A stretch of 64,000 nt of DNA from Massilia frigida. GTDB taxonomy: Bacteria > Pseudomonadota > Gammaproteobacteria > Burkholderiales > Burkholderiaceae_D. Location of the stretch: the NCBI RefSeq assembly GCF_011682175.1, contig NZ_WHJG01000026.1, forward strand, positions 45,433 to 109,432, read 5' to 3'. The position numbers and the translations under genes are program-made. Positions 8,668 to 19,686 of the stretch are shown here, one piece after another (the first letter of the stretch is position 1; the number at the start of each line of letters is the position of its first letter). The notes below the pieces were generated by a model. The model searched no databases and was not told where the DNA came from. It saw only the letters and a program-made list of their open reading frames with translations.

Positions 8668-9648
8668 ATGAAAGCCGTGGTTTGCAAAGCGTGGGGGCTG
8701 CCCGACAGCCTGGTAGTGGAACAAGTGGCGGCCCCGGTGGCCGGACCGGGCCAGGTGCTGCTGGACGTCAAGGCGGCCGGGGTCAACTTCCCGGACGTGC
8801 TGATCATCCAGGGCAAGTACCAGTTCAAGCCCGAGCTGCCATTTACCCCGGGAAGCGAACTGTCGGGCGTGATCAGCGCGCTGGGCGCGGGTGTCACCAA
8901 CGTCAAGCTGGGCGACCGGGTGATCGCGTTTACCGCCCAGGGCGCGTTCGCACAGCAAATCGTGGTGCCGGCCCAGGCTGTCATGCCGATGCCGCCCGGA
9001 ATGGATTTCGACACCGCCGCCGCCATCACCCTCACCTACGGCACCTCGCACCACGCGGTGCTCGACCGCGCCGCGCTCAAGGCTGGCGAAACCATGCTGG
9101 TGCTGGGCGCGGCCGGCGGCGTGGGCTTGGCGGCCATTGAAATCGGCAAGGCGCTGGGCGCGCGCGTGATTGCGGCGGCGTCAAGCGATGAAAAACTGGC
9201 GGTGTGCCGCGAGCATGGCGCCGACGCCACCATCAATTATAGTACCGAAGATTTGCGCGAAGCGATCAAGGCCGCCACCGACGGCAAGGGGCCGGACGTG
9301 ATTTACGATCCGGTCGGCGGCATCTACGCCGAACCGGCCTTCCGGTCGATCGGCTGGCGCGGGCGCTACCTGGTGGTCGGTTTTGCCAACGGCGAGATTC
9401 CCAAGCTGCCGCTCAACCTGACCCTGCTCAAGGGCGCGTCGCTGATGGGCGTGTTCTGGGGCGAGTTCGCCAAGCGCGAACCGAAGGCCAACCTGGCGGC
9501 CATGCGCGAACTGATGGGATGGCTGGCCGAAGGCAAGATCCGGCCGCGCATTTCAGGCCGCTACACGCTGGAACAGACGGCCCAGGCCCTGAACGACATG
9601 GCCGCGCGCAAGGTCACCGGCAAGGTGGTGATCGTACCGGACGCGTAA
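8668..9648 (+). CDS. NADPH:quinone oxidoreductase family protein (zinc-free MDR)
   Basis: 326 aa medium-chain dehydrogenase/reductase. The GroES-like half contains AAGVNFPDVLIIQGKYQ and PGSELSGVI; the Rossmann half has VLGAAGGVGLAAIEIGKALGA near 146-166. The catalytic-zinc cysteine of alcohol dehydrogenases is absent, as in quinone oxidoreductases (QorA/crystallin-zeta type). A GGAG lies 7 nt before the ATG. It is divergent from the TIR gene across 178 bp and appears monocistronic. The substrate is uncertain: quinones or enoyl compounds are typical for the family. Confidence 0.9.
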   Translation: MKAVVCKAWGLPDSLVVEQVAAPVAGPGQVLLDVKAAGVNFPDVLIIQGKYQFKPELPFTPGSELSGVISALGAGVTNVKLGDRVIAFTAQGAFAQQIVVPAQAVMPMPPGMDFDTAAAITLTYGTSHHAVLDRAALKAGETMLVLGAAGGVGLAAIEIGKALGARVIAAASSDEKLAVCREHGADATINYSTEDLREAIKAATDGKGPDVIYDPVGGIYAEPAFRSIGWRGRYLVVGFANGEIPKLPLNLTLLKGASLMGVFWGEFAKREPKANLAAMRELMGWLAEGKIRPRISGRYTLEQTAQALNDMAARKVTGKVVIVPDA

Positions 9649-9650
9649 GC

Positions 9651-9706
9651 GGCCGGGCAACGCGGAGGCCGGGCAACGCGGAGGCTGGGCAACGCGGAGG
9701 CCGGCC
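9651..9706. repeat. 16-bp tandem repeat, three and a half units
   Basis: Units GGCCGGGCAACGCGGA at 9651-9666 and 9667-9682 are identical, a third at 9683-9698 differs by one base, and a partial fourth follows. The array sits between the convergent ends of the quinone oxidoreductase and DUF885 genes. Confidence 0.9.
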
Positions 9707-9708
9707 GC

Positions 9709-11532
9709 CTACTTGGCTTGCTGGGCGATCCAGGTGTTGATCCTGGTCTCCAGCAGGGCCAGCGGCAAGGTGCCGTCGGCCAGCACGGCATCGTGGAACT
9801 TGGCCAGGCTGAACTTCTCGCCCAGCGCCGACTGCGCGCGCTGGCGCAGTTCCAGGATTTTCAGCGCCCCCACCTTGTAGCCGAGCGCCTGGGCCGGCCA
9901 CGCCATGTAGCGTTCGGTCGCGTTGCGCGCATCTTCCTCGGTGCTGCCGGCCTCGTCGACCAGGAAGCGGATGGTTTGTTCGCGCGTCCAGCCTTTGGCG
10001 TGCAAGCCGGTGTCGACCACCAGCCGGGCCGCGCGCATCATGTCGAGCATCAGATGGCCGGCGTAGGCGTTCGGGTCTTCATACAAGCCCATTTCCTTGC
10101 CCAGCGATTCGGCGTACAGGGCCCAGCCTTCGATATACGCATTGTTGCCGCCGAACTTGCGGAACTTTGGAATCGGCAGCTCCTGCTGCTTGGACAGCTG
10201 GAAATGGTGGCCCGGATGGCCTTCGTGCAGGAACAGGGAGGTCATGCGCGTGCTGGCGTATTTGGCCGGGTCGGGAATCACGGCCCAGAACATGCCCGGG
10301 CGCGAGCCATCCGCCGCCGCGCCTGTGTAATGGTCGGACGCAGTATCACGCGACAGGGCCGGCTCGGCGCGGATTTCCAGCGGCGCCTTGGGCAGGGTCG
10401 CAAACAGGCGCGGCAGCATCGGCAAGATGCGCGCATTGAGCGCCCGGTACGCCTGCAGCACGTCTTCCTCGGTCTTGAACGGCCGGTACTTGGGCTGCTG
10501 CGTCAGCCAGCGCGGCAAGCCGGCCGGCGTGCCGGTGTAGCCCAGCTTGGGCGCCAGCTTGGTGAATTCGGCATTGATGCGGGTCATCTCGGCCAGCCCG
10601 ATGCGGTGGATTTCTTCGGGCGAGAGCGCGCTCGTGGTTTGCGCCGCCACCCAGGCGCGGTACCAGTTGCCGCCATCCGGCAGGCTGCCCCAGCCGGCGG
10701 TCTCGCGCGCGGCAGGCAGGTATTCGGTCTCCAGGAAGGCGGCCAGCTTGCGCAGCGAGGGCAGCACCTGCACCCGCACCGCTTCGCGGTAGGCACCCGT
10801 CATGCGCGCTTTTTCGCCCGTGCTGAACGATGCCGGCAGTGCCCGCGCGGGCGCCGAGAAAGCACTGGTATCGACCGTGGAAGCGGCCAGCGCCTTGATC
10901 TGCGGCAGCAGCCCCTGCACCAGTGCCTTGGGCTGCACGATGCCCTGCTTGATGCCGGCGCGCATGTTGGCAATCGCCGCGTCGGTCCACTGCGGCAGCG
11001 CCGTGATGCGCTTGAGGTAAGCCTGGTAATGCGCCACGGTGGCCAGCGGCTGCGAACCGTCGCCGGCGCCGAAATTGGCCAGCAGCACCGGCAAGCTGTC
11101 CATCTGGCTCATCGGCAGCAGATAATCCTTGAACGACTCGAAGCGCAGCAAGTTGCTGACTTCGAAAGCGAGGACGTCGTAGGTGGTCAGGTCAAGCGGC
11201 GTGAGTTTGCTGCGGTCGATCCGGGCCAGCTCGTCGCGCACTTCGTGCAGCATGGCGAACTGGCGCGCGCGCACGGACGGCACGATGGTCATCGACAGCA
11301 AATCGTCGAAACGGTTGTCGCCCGAGAACGTGGCGTTGATCGGCTCGAAGCGCGCCTGCTCTTCGTAATAGCGTTCGGCCAACTGGGCCAGCTGCGCGGC
11401 CGGCGCCCCAGCCGGTGTCTTGACCGGATCGGCGGCGCCGGGCGCCAGCGGCTCGGCGGCATGCAGCGGCAGCGCCGCTGCCACGGAGGCGCCCAGCAAG
11501 GCGGAAAGTAGTAGCGAGCGCAGCACGGTCAT
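9709..11532 (-). CDS. DUF885 family protein (predicted secreted metallopeptidase-like)
   Basis: 607 aa with an N-terminal signal peptide (MTVLRSLLLSALLGASVAAA, cleavage probably after LHA). The body is typical of DUF885: HYQAYLKRI in the middle, and near residue 445 the zinc-ligand-like FLHEGHPGHHFQL, where HExxH is replaced by HEGHPGHH, followed by AYIEGWALYAESLGKEMGLY. These match the gluzincin-like metal site proposed for the family. The physiological substrate is not known. It ends convergently with the quinone oxidoreductase; upstream, the helicase gene ends only 3 bp before its ATG, so the two are probably co-transcribed. Confidence 0.9.
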   Translation of the reverse strand: MTVLRSLLLSALLGASVAAALPLHAAEPLAPGAADPVKTPAGAPAAQLAQLAERYYEEQARFEPINATFSGDNRFDDLLSMTIVPSVRARQFAMLHEVRDELARIDRSKLTPLDLTTYDVLAFEVSNLLRFESFKDYLLPMSQMDSLPVLLANFGAGDGSQPLATVAHYQAYLKRITALPQWTDAAIANMRAGIKQGIVQPKALVQGLLPQIKALAASTVDTSAFSAPARALPASFSTGEKARMTGAYREAVRVQVLPSLRKLAAFLETEYLPAARETAGWGSLPDGGNWYRAWVAAQTTSALSPEEIHRIGLAEMTRINAEFTKLAPKLGYTGTPAGLPRWLTQQPKYRPFKTEEDVLQAYRALNARILPMLPRLFATLPKAPLEIRAEPALSRDTASDHYTGAAADGSRPGMFWAVIPDPAKYASTRMTSLFLHEGHPGHHFQLSKQQELPIPKFRKFGGNNAYIEGWALYAESLGKEMGLYEDPNAYAGHLMLDMMRAARLVVDTGLHAKGWTREQTIRFLVDEAGSTEEDARNATERYMAWPAQALGYKVGALKILELRQRAQSALGEKFSLAKFHDAVLADGTLPLALLETRINTWIAQQAK

Positions 11533-11535
11533 GGC

Positions 11536-13572
11536 TTAGTCCTGGGGTTCTTGAGGCGGTTTAAAAAAGGCGATCACGTCTTCCTGCAAACGGGTACGCT
11601 TGAATGACGGCAGGCTCTGCCACACACGCTTGCCGTACGACTTGGAAATCAGGCGCGGGTCGCAGATCATCAGCACGCCGCGGTCGGTCTCGTCGCGGAT
11701 CAGGCGCCCTGCCCCCTGCTTGAGGTTAATGATCGCCTCGGGCAGGGTGTGGTGCATGAAGCCGTTCAAGCCCTGCTTTTCCATCACATCGATGCGGGCG
11801 GCCAGCACCGGGTCGTCGGGCGGCGCGAACGGCAGCTTGTCGATGATCACGAGGGACAGCGCATCGCCGCGCACGTCCACGCCTTCCCAGAAACTTTGCG
11901 AGCCGACCAGCACGCCGTTGCCGGCATTGCGGAAGGAATCGAGCAATTCCGTACGGCCGCGCTCGCCCTGGACGAAGAGCGGAAAGTCGAGTCCGCGCTT
12001 GGCGAACTCGTCGCGCAGGCGCTCGGACACGTGCTTGACGGCGCGGATCGTGGTGCACAGGAAAAAGGTGCGCCCGCCGGCCGCCTCGATCACCGGCAAC
12101 GCGCAATCGATGACGGCGTCGGTGTAGCCGAAGGAATTCGGTTCCGGCAAGCCATTCGGCACGTACAGCAAGCCCTGCTGCTCGTAGTTGAACGGGCTCG
12201 GCCAGGTCTTGGCCGGTTCGCCCGTGAGACCCATCTGGTTCGAGAAATGCTTGAAGTCATTCTTCACCGCCAAGGTGGCCGAGGTAAAGATCCAGCTGCG
12301 CGGCGTGCCTTCACGCTGGTTGTTGAAGATCGGCGCGATCGACAGCGGGGTCTTGTGCAGTTGCAAGGAGGAGGAAAACGCCTCGACCCACAGCACCGCC
12401 TGGTCGCCTTCGACCACTTTCCCCTTGCCATCCTGCTTCCAGGCGTCCAGCGCGGCGGCCAATTCGACCGCGCGCACGCGCACCTGCTCGATGGTTTCGG
12501 CGCGCGCCGCCTGGTCTTCCAGCACATCGATCATCGCGGCCAGCTTTTCCTTGAGCGTGTTCAGGGCCGGAAAAAAGTCGGAGGATGGCATGATCTGCGC
12601 CAGCGACAGGCGCATGATGTCTTGCGGGAAGGTCAGGCGCAGGTCGCGCGCGGCCTTTTCGACCACGGTCACCACCTTGGCCCAGTCGGGGCCGCCGCGC
12701 GCGTGCGCCAGCCCCTCGGCCAGCACGTCGCGGCACAGTTCCAGGATTTGCGAGGTCGACACGGTCTGGCCGAAAAACAAGGTGGCGGTGTCCGGCAACT
12801 GGTGCGCCTCATCGAAGATGATGGTGTTGGCCGATGGCAGCAGCTCGGCCACGCCGGTATCTTTCAGCGCCACGTCGGCGAAGAACAGGTGGTGGTTGAC
12901 CACCACCACGTCGGCCTGCTGGGCTTCGCGGCGCGCCTTCATCACGAAGCAATCCTGGTAATACTGGCACTCGGCGCCCATGCAGGTGTCGCGCGTGGAG
13001 GTGACCAGGTTCCAGATCAGGGCGTTTTCGGGCACCTTGGCCAGTTCGGCCTTGTCACCGGAGGTCGTCATCTTGATGAAGCGCGAGATTTCGCGCAGGT
13101 TGCCGACATCGTCGCGCGAGGTCATGCGCCCGTTCTGCAAGGTGCGTTCCAGGTGGTAGTGGCAGACGTAGTTCGAGCGGCCCTTGAGCAGCGCCACCGA
13201 AACCGGCGCCTTGAGCGCGGCGCGCACGGTCGGGATGTCGCGCAGGAACAACTGATCCTGCAAGTTTTTGGTGCCGGTCGAGATGATGGTCTTGCCGCCC
13301 CACAGCAGCGCCGGGACCAGGTAGGCAAAGGTTTTACCGGTGCCGGTGCCGGCCTCGGCGATCAGGGTGCTCTGGTCGGCGATGGCCTGGGCGATCGACT
13401 TGGCCATCTCGGTTTGCGAGCGGCGCGGGCTGAAACTGCCGACCGAGGGCGCGAGCGGGCCGCCCGCGCTGAACAGGCGGTCGACTTCGGCATCGTGTTT
13501 GCCGGCCGGCAGGGTGTCGGCGCCGTCGCCAGCGTCGTGTAGCGCCCCGGGCGCAAGGAGAGGGTCGGTCAA
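11536..13572 (-). CDS. ATP-dependent DNA helicase, DinG/YoaA (XPD-like) family
   Basis: 678 aa superfamily 2 helicase with an iron-sulfur domain. Motif I AEAGTGTGKTFAYLVPAL lies near 77-94, and the DEAH box IIFDEAHQLPD near 250. Between them are four cysteines in the XPD/DinG spacing (VCHYH, then DTCMGAECQYYQDC) that would hold a 4Fe-4S cluster. C-terminal motifs GSQSFWEGVDVRGDAL and QGAGRLIRD complete the helicase core. The reading frame has a TGA four codons upstream of a TTG at 13572, which is therefore the earliest start; the TTG and lack of a clear Shine-Dalgarno leave some doubt. DinG/YoaA enzymes unwind damaged replication or R-loop structures. Confidence 0.92.
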   Translation of the reverse strand: MTDPLLAPGALHDAGDGADTLPAGKHDAEVDRLFSAGGPLAPSVGSFSPRRSQTEMAKSIAQAIADQSTLIAEAGTGTGKTFAYLVPALLWGGKTIISTGTKNLQDQLFLRDIPTVRAALKAPVSVALLKGRSNYVCHYHLERTLQNGRMTSRDDVGNLREISRFIKMTTSGDKAELAKVPENALIWNLVTSTRDTCMGAECQYYQDCFVMKARREAQQADVVVVNHHLFFADVALKDTGVAELLPSANTIIFDEAHQLPDTATLFFGQTVSTSQILELCRDVLAEGLAHARGGPDWAKVVTVVEKAARDLRLTFPQDIMRLSLAQIMPSSDFFPALNTLKEKLAAMIDVLEDQAARAETIEQVRVRAVELAAALDAWKQDGKGKVVEGDQAVLWVEAFSSSLQLHKTPLSIAPIFNNQREGTPRSWIFTSATLAVKNDFKHFSNQMGLTGEPAKTWPSPFNYEQQGLLYVPNGLPEPNSFGYTDAVIDCALPVIEAAGGRTFFLCTTIRAVKHVSERLRDEFAKRGLDFPLFVQGERGRTELLDSFRNAGNGVLVGSQSFWEGVDVRGDALSLVIIDKLPFAPPDDPVLAARIDVMEKQGLNGFMHHTLPEAIINLKQGAGRLIRDETDRGVLMICDPRLISKSYGKRVWQSLPSFKRTRLQEDVIAFFKPPQEPQD

Positions 13573-13600
13573 AGTGGCATTTCAGTGAAGCGAAGACGGA

Positions 13601-13801
13601 TCAGGCCGGGACATCAGGCACTAATTGCATTTTCAGCAGGGTAATGTGGTCTTTCAATTGCAATTTACGCTTTTTGAGCCGGCGCAATTGCAACTGGTCG
13701 TGGTGCCCGTCCAGGGTCAACATATCTATGACCGCATCCAGGTCGCGATGTTCCACATCGAGTTCGATCAGGCGGCGCTGGATGGTTTGGACATCGTTCA
13801 T
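13601..13801 (-). CDS. DUF465 (YdcH) family small protein
   Basis: 66 aa, highly charged and predicted to be a helical hairpin. The C-terminal signature LRRLKKRKLQLKDHITLLKMQL is the DUF465/YdcH pattern (KKxKLxLKDxI). The frame is open further upstream to 13912, but family members are about 65-75 aa, so the ATG at 13801 (MNDVQTIQRRL) is chosen; ATGs at 13810 and 13825 are alternatives. It is divergent from the PP2C gene. Function is unknown across the family. Confidence 0.8.
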   Translation of the reverse strand: MNDVQTIQRRLIELDVEHRDLDAVIDMLTLDGHHDQLQLRRLKKRKLQLKDHITLLKMQLVPDVPA

Positions 13802-13924
13802 GTGTGGCATTCCAGACAAGTTCATTTCAAAAATTTCATCAACTGCTGCCCAAAAACGCATACAATCGGAAACAATTTTTGTCGCACAGAAAATTGTCTC
13901 CGCTTGCAACAAGGAGGCAACTCA

Positions 13925-14830
13925 GTGCATAGTTTAATCTACGGCGCCGTTGCAGCCAACACTATCGCATACGACAGCCAAGACAGCCGTATGGTAACGC
14001 AGCCAGGACTTTACCCCAAGCTTATGAATGTATACAAGATCGAGGCCGGAACCGCGCAGCACATCGGTAATCGGCCGGAACAAACCAACCGGACCGCCTT
14101 GTTCACCGGAGCGCGCGCGCCCGGTTACATGATGGCGGTGCTGGCCGACGGCGTGTCCGGCGGCGCCATCGCGTCCGACCAGGTGCTGCTGACGGCCAAG
14201 CAGCAGTTCGACAATTTCAAGCCGGGCGACGATCCCAGCATCGAGCGCTTGCAGGGATTGCTGCGCGACATCGTGCTCGAAACCCACACAGTTCTCAAGC
14301 TCAATGCGCTGACCAGCAAGACCGAGCCGCATACCACCTTCGTCGGGCTGGTGATCACGCCCAAGGGCACGGCGGTGTGGGCGCACGTGGGCGACTCGCG
14401 CCTGTACCGCTTCACCCGGGCCGAGTGCGCGGTGCGCACCAGCGACCTGCCCTACATCGAGCATCTGGTCGGCACCGACAAGCTGCCGCTGGAAGCGGCC
14501 AAGAATCACCGCCATTCCAAGCTGCTGGTCAATGTGCTGGGCAACGGCCGCAAGGAGCCGTTCGTGGCGGTGGGCCACCACGATAACCTGGCGGCGGGCG
14601 ACACCTTTTTGCTGGCCTCGGACGGGCTGTGGCACTTCTTCACGGACAACGAACTGGGCGCCGTGACGAACAAGAACACCCCGCGCCAGGCGTCCGAACT
14701 GCTGATCAACAAGGCGGTGGAACGGGCCCACGGCAAGGGCGGCAATTGCACCATGGCGATCGTGAAACTGGTCAAGCCGCCCAAGGAAGTGCCGAACTAC
14801 ACGGTGGAACGGATGCGCCGGGCGGTCTGA
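13925..14830 (+). CDS. PP2C-family serine/threonine protein phosphatase
   Basis: 301 aa. Metal-binding PP2C motifs are visible: AVLADGVSGGAIASDQ (near 70), HVGDSRLYRF (near 155) and LASDGLWHFFTDNEL (near 230). The start is a GTG at 13925 with a perfect AAGGAGG 7 nt upstream (13911-13917); ATGs at 13991 and 14024 lack such a site. Stand-alone bacterial PP2Cs reverse Ser/Thr phosphorylation and often pair with Hanks kinases or T6SS regulation, but no kinase is adjacent here. It is followed by a REP-like hairpin element. Confidence 0.88.
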   Translation: MHSLIYGAVAANTIAYDSQDSRMVTQPGLYPKLMNVYKIEAGTAQHIGNRPEQTNRTALFTGARAPGYMMAVLADGVSGGAIASDQVLLTAKQQFDNFKPGDDPSIERLQGLLRDIVLETHTVLKLNALTSKTEPHTTFVGLVITPKGTAVWAHVGDSRLYRFTRAECAVRTSDLPYIEHLVGTDKLPLEAAKNHRHSKLLVNVLGNGRKEPFVAVGHHDNLAAGDTFLLASDGLWHFFTDNELGAVTNKNTPRQASELLINKAVERAHGKGGNCTMAIVKLVKPPKEVPNYTVERMRRAV

Positions 14831-14838
14831 GGCTGCTA

Positions 14839-14906
14839 CGTCGTTCCCGCTAGCTCGTCGTTCCTGCCATTGGCAGAAACGACTTCCCGCGCAGGCGGGA
14901 ACGACG
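14839..14906. repeat. REP-like nested inverted repeat
   Basis: The outer arms CGTCGTTCCCGC (14839-14850) and GCGGGAACGACG (14895-14906) are perfectly complementary. Inside are two smaller stems: CTGCCA/TGGCAG (14864-14876), flanked by GTCGTT/AACGAC, and CCCGC/GCGGG (14885-14898). It lies between the convergent ends of the PP2C and lipoprotein genes and could act as a terminator or a REP/BIME-type repeat; there is no T-tract. Confidence 0.8.
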
Positions 14907-14936
14907 TGTGGTAGTGGGTAAAACGCCGCTGAGGGC

Positions 14937-15638
14937 TTATTTCGAGATCTTGACTTCCTTCGGCTGCGCCGCCGCCGCGGCATCTTTCGCCGCCTTCTCC
15001 GCCTTCTTCGCGCTGGCCGCTTTCTTCTCTTCGACCTTGCGCTGGCGCTTCTCCGAATCGATGCGCTTCTGCGCGAACGCTTCGGCATTGGCCGCGCGCT
15101 CCGGCACGGCCGCCTTCTCTTCCTGCGCAATGCGCGCCAGCTTGGCCGCCTGCGCCGCCTTGCGCGCTTCCAGCGTCGGCTTGGTCGACGGCCCCTTCAC
15201 CTTGGGCGGCGCCGCCACCGGCAGCGGCGTCGGATTGGCCGCCAGGCGCGCTTCTTCCGCTTCCGCCGCGCGCACCGATTCGGCCACCGCCACGTCGCGC
15301 GCATCGGCCGATGCCTTGCGCTGGAAATGCTTGGCCTCGTCCTCGACCGCGTTCAGGTAGGACAGCGTCACGCGCCGGTATTCGCGCGCTTCGTCCAGGC
15401 AGTCGTTGACGAAGAAACGCTCATAGCAGGTGACCTCGCTGTTGGCATAGCGCGCTTCGGCGGCGGCGCGCTGGCTGCGCACCTGCTCCAGTTTGAGTTC
15501 GGCCTGCTCCACCGACACCGTGGCCGGCACCACCGGCACCACGGAGGTCGGCAGCAAGCTGTTGGAACAGGCCCCCAGGCCGGCCGCCAGCAGCGCCAGC
15601 GCGCAAGCGCGGATCAGGGGGTGTGCGAGTTTTTTCAT
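14937..15638 (-). CDS. Hypothetical lipoprotein with coiled-coil, Ala/Lys-rich tail
   Basis: 233 aa. The ATG at 15638 (MKKLAHPLIRACALALLAAG) has AGGA about 8 nt upstream and starts a lipoprotein signal ending in LGAC; the ORF's 8-residue upstream extension is not needed. A helical segment follows with two cysteines (VTCYERFFVNDCLDEAREYRR). The second half is a low-complexity Ala/Lys/Glu coiled coil. I recognise no family beyond 'putative lipoprotein'. It starts 21 bp after the end of zapE on the same strand and may be co-transcribed. Confidence 0.7.
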   Translation of the reverse strand: MKKLAHPLIRACALALLAAGLGACSNSLLPTSVVPVVPATVSVEQAELKLEQVRSQRAAAEARYANSEVTCYERFFVNDCLDEAREYRRVTLSYLNAVEDEAKHFQRKASADARDVAVAESVRAAEAEEARLAANPTPLPVAAPPKVKGPSTKPTLEARKAAQAAKLARIAQEEKAAVPERAANAEAFAQKRIDSEKRQRKVEEKKAASAKKAEKAAKDAAAAAQPKEVKISK

Positions 15639-15658
15639 GGTCTTTGTCCTGTGGCTGG

Positions 15659-16756
15659 TCACGAGAGGGAGTCGGCGACGCCGCGGCGCTCCGCATCCAT
15701 ATATTCGCGCGACTGCATTTCAATAATACGCGAGACGGTGCGGTGAAACTCGTTCGACAGCGTCCCTTGCGTGTACAGCTCTTCCGGCGGCACGGCGGCC
15801 GACATCAGCAGTTTAACCTTGTGGTCGTAGAAGACGTCAATCAGCCACGTAAACCGGCGCGCCTCGGACGACTGCGCCGCCGACATGGCCGCAATCCCCG
15901 ACAGCACCACGGTGTGGAAGCGGCTGGCGATCTCCAGGTAATCGTTCTGCGAACGCGGCCCGCCGCACAGGGTGGCGAAATCGAACCAGATGATGCCGCC
16001 CGCGTGGCGCAGCGCGCGGATTTCGCGCTCCTCGATGCGGATGCGCGGGTCTTCGTCGGCCGTCTCGGCGATGCGCGCGTATGCCGTGCGCAGCGCCTGG
16101 TCGGAAGCGGCATTGAGTGGCGTGTAATAGCTCTCGACCTGTTCCAGCGCGCGCTTGCGGTAATCGATGCCGGCATCGACGTTGAGCACGTCGAGCTTGT
16201 CCTTGAGCAGGGCGATGGTCGGCAGCATGCGGTCGCGGTGCAGGCCGTCCGGATACAGCAGGTCGGGATCGTAGTTCGAGGTCATGATGAACGACACCCC
16301 GTTGTTGAACAGGGCAGTGAGCAAATTATACAAAATCATGGCGTCGGCGATATCCGACACGTGGAATTCATCGAAGCAGATCAGGCGGTATTTCTTGGCG
16401 ATGCGGCGCGCCACGTCGTCGAGCGGATCGGCCACGCCCTTGAGCTCATCGAGCTCGCGGTGCACGCCGCGCATGAATTCGTGGAAGTGCAGGCGCGTCT
16501 TGCGCACCACCGGCACCACCGAGTAAAAACTGTCCATCAAAAACGACTTGCCGCGCCCTACCCCGCCCCACAGGTAGACCCCGCGCGGCACGTCCGGGCG
16601 GTTGATCAGGCGCTTGAAGGTGGACGAGCGCTGCGCGCGAAAATCCACCCATTCTTCATAGGCGCGCTGCAGGCGGTCGACCGCGCGCTGCTGTTGCGCG
16701 TCCGAGGTAAAGCCGCGTTGGGATAAGGCGTGCTGGTAGAACTCTTGGACATTCAT
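15659..16756 (-). CDS. zapE: Cell division protein ZapE (AFG1-like ATPase)
   Basis: 365 aa P-loop ATPase of the AFG1/ZapE family, associated with Z-ring constriction under stress. Walker A is GGVGRGKSFLMDSF (near 65-78), with the family pattern YLWGGVGRGK. Walker B is ICFDEFHVSDIADAM (near 130-145). The start is ATG 16756 (MNVQEFYQHALSQ); a TTG four codons earlier is possible but has no better ribosome site. It lies just downstream of lpdA, the same arrangement as in many Burkholderiales. Confidence 0.93.
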   Translation of the reverse strand: MNVQEFYQHALSQRGFTSDAQQQRAVDRLQRAYEEWVDFRAQRSSTFKRLINRPDVPRGVYLWGGVGRGKSFLMDSFYSVVPVVRKTRLHFHEFMRGVHRELDELKGVADPLDDVARRIAKKYRLICFDEFHVSDIADAMILYNLLTALFNNGVSFIMTSNYDPDLLYPDGLHRDRMLPTIALLKDKLDVLNVDAGIDYRKRALEQVESYYTPLNAASDQALRTAYARIAETADEDPRIRIEEREIRALRHAGGIIWFDFATLCGGPRSQNDYLEIASRFHTVVLSGIAAMSAAQSSEARRFTWLIDVFYDHKVKLLMSAAVPPEELYTQGTLSNEFHRTVSRIIEMQSREYMDAERRGVADSLS

Positions 16757-16820
16757 CAGGGGAGGCAATGCAGAAAGCCGGGCGGGCCAGAACCACTGGC
16801 ACGCCCGGCGGGGTACGGAT

Positions 16821-18254
<1,434 letters not shown>

Positions 18255-18345
18255 TATTGATTCCCTTGTCTTATTCTACTGGTACGAATATCCACACCGG
18301 CCGCCGCACGCTGGGGAGCATGCGGCGGCGAGGCGCGCTGCGTGC

Positions 18346-19629
18346 TTACAGGTCCAGCAGCAGGCGCGCAGGATCTTCCAGCGTTTCCTTCATCGTGACC
18401 AGGCCCAGGACGGCTTCGCGGCCATCGATGATGCGGTGATCGTACGACATCGCCAGGTAGTTCATCGGACGCACCACGACGAGCCCGTTTTCGACGACGG
18501 CGCGGTCCTTGGTCGCGTGCACGCCCAGGATGGCCGACTGCGGCGGGTTGATGATCGGGGTCGACAGCATCGAGCCGAAGGTGCCGCCGTTCGAGATCGA
18601 GAAGGTACCGCCGGTCAGGTCGTCCAGGGTCAGCTTGCCTTCCTTGGCTTTCTGGCCGAATTCACCAATCTTCTTCTCGATTTCGGCGATCGTCATCTGG
18701 TCGGCGTTGCGCAGGATAGGCACCACCAGGCCGCGCGGCGAACCGACCGCGATGCCGATGTCGAAGTAGCCGTGGTAGACGATATCGTTACCGTCGACCG
18801 AGGCGTTGATGATCGGGTATTTTTTCAGCGCGGCGACAGCGGCCTTGACGAAGAAGGACATGAAGCCCAGCTTGACGCCGTGCTCTTTCTCGAACTTGTC
18901 CTTGTACTTGTTGCGCAGGTCGATTACCGGCTGCATGTTCACTTCATTGAACGTGGTCAGGATGGCGTTGGTCGACTGCGACATCACCAGGCGCTCGGCG
19001 ATACGGGCGCGCAGGCGGCTCATCGGCACGCGCTCTTCCGGACGGTCGCCCAGGTTGGCGGCGGCGGGTGCGGCCACGTGCTGCAGCGGGGCCTTGGCTG
19101 GCGCGGCGGGCGCCACGGGTGCGCCAGGCGCATGCGCCTGGCCCGCAGGCTTGACGCCGCCGGCAACCGCGCCGAGCACGTCGCCCTTGGTGACACGGCC
19201 ATCGCGGCCGCTGCCGGCAACGTCCGACGTGGTCAGGTTGTTATCGGCCAGCAGCTTGGCGGCGGCGGGCATGGCGACATTCGCTTTCGAGGCGATCGCG
19301 CTGATGGCGGCGGCGACCGGATCGGCGGCCGCCGGCGCGGTCTGCACCGGCGCGGACGACACTTGCAGCGGGCTCACTTGGGCCGACGCTTCGGTATCGA
19401 TGATGGCGATGACTTCGCCGGCGACGACGGTGCTGCCGTCACCCTTGAGGATCTGGGTGATGATGCCGGCGTTCGGCGCAGGCAGTTCGAGCACGACCTT
19501 GTCGGTTTCGATATCGATCATGTTTTCGTCGCGCGCGACTGGCTCGCCGACTTTCTTGTGCCACGACAGCAGGGTCGCTTCCGCTACCGATTCCGACAGA
19601 ACTGGGACTTTGACTTCAATTTGTGCCAT
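18346..19629 (-). CDS. sucB: Dihydrolipoyllysine-residue succinyltransferase (E2 of 2-oxoglutarate dehydrogenase)
   Basis: 427 aa. The lipoyl domain (1-75) has the attachment lysine in [12 protein letters not shown] (Lys44). An Ala/Pro-rich linker follows, then the E3-binding domain (about 112-150, [13 protein letters not shown]...RVTKGDV), a second linker, and the catalytic domain (about 200-427) ending in [15 protein letters not shown] with the His/Asp active site. The TFNEVNM sequence is typical of succinyl- rather than acetyl-transferases. Transcribed from sucA with a 57-bp gap. Confidence 0.96.
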   Translation of the reverse strand: MAQIEVKVPVLSESVAEATLLSWHKKVGEPVARDENMIDIETDKVVLELPAPNAGIITQILKGDGSTVVAGEVIAIIDTEASAQVSPLQVSSAPVQTAPAAADPVAAAISAIASKANVAMPAAAKLLADNNLTTSDVAGSGRDGRVTKGDVLGAVAGGVKPAGQAHAPGAPVAPAAPAKAPLQHVAAPAAANLGDRPEERVPMSRLRARIAERLVMSQSTNAILTTFNEVNMQPVIDLRNKYKDKFEKEHGVKLGFMSFFVKAAVAALKKYPIINASVDGNDIVYHGYFDIGIAVGSPRGLVVPILRNADQMTIAEIEKKIGEFGQKAKEGKLTLDDLTGGTFSISNGGTFGSMLSTPIINPPQSAILGVHATKDRAVVENGLVVVRPMNYLAMSYDHRIIDGREAVLGLVTMKETLEDPARLLLDL

Positions 19630-19686
19630 GTAAAACTCCGTGTATTGTTTGTTGCGGCGCCCCTCAGCAGCCGGGGCGCACCGTCA

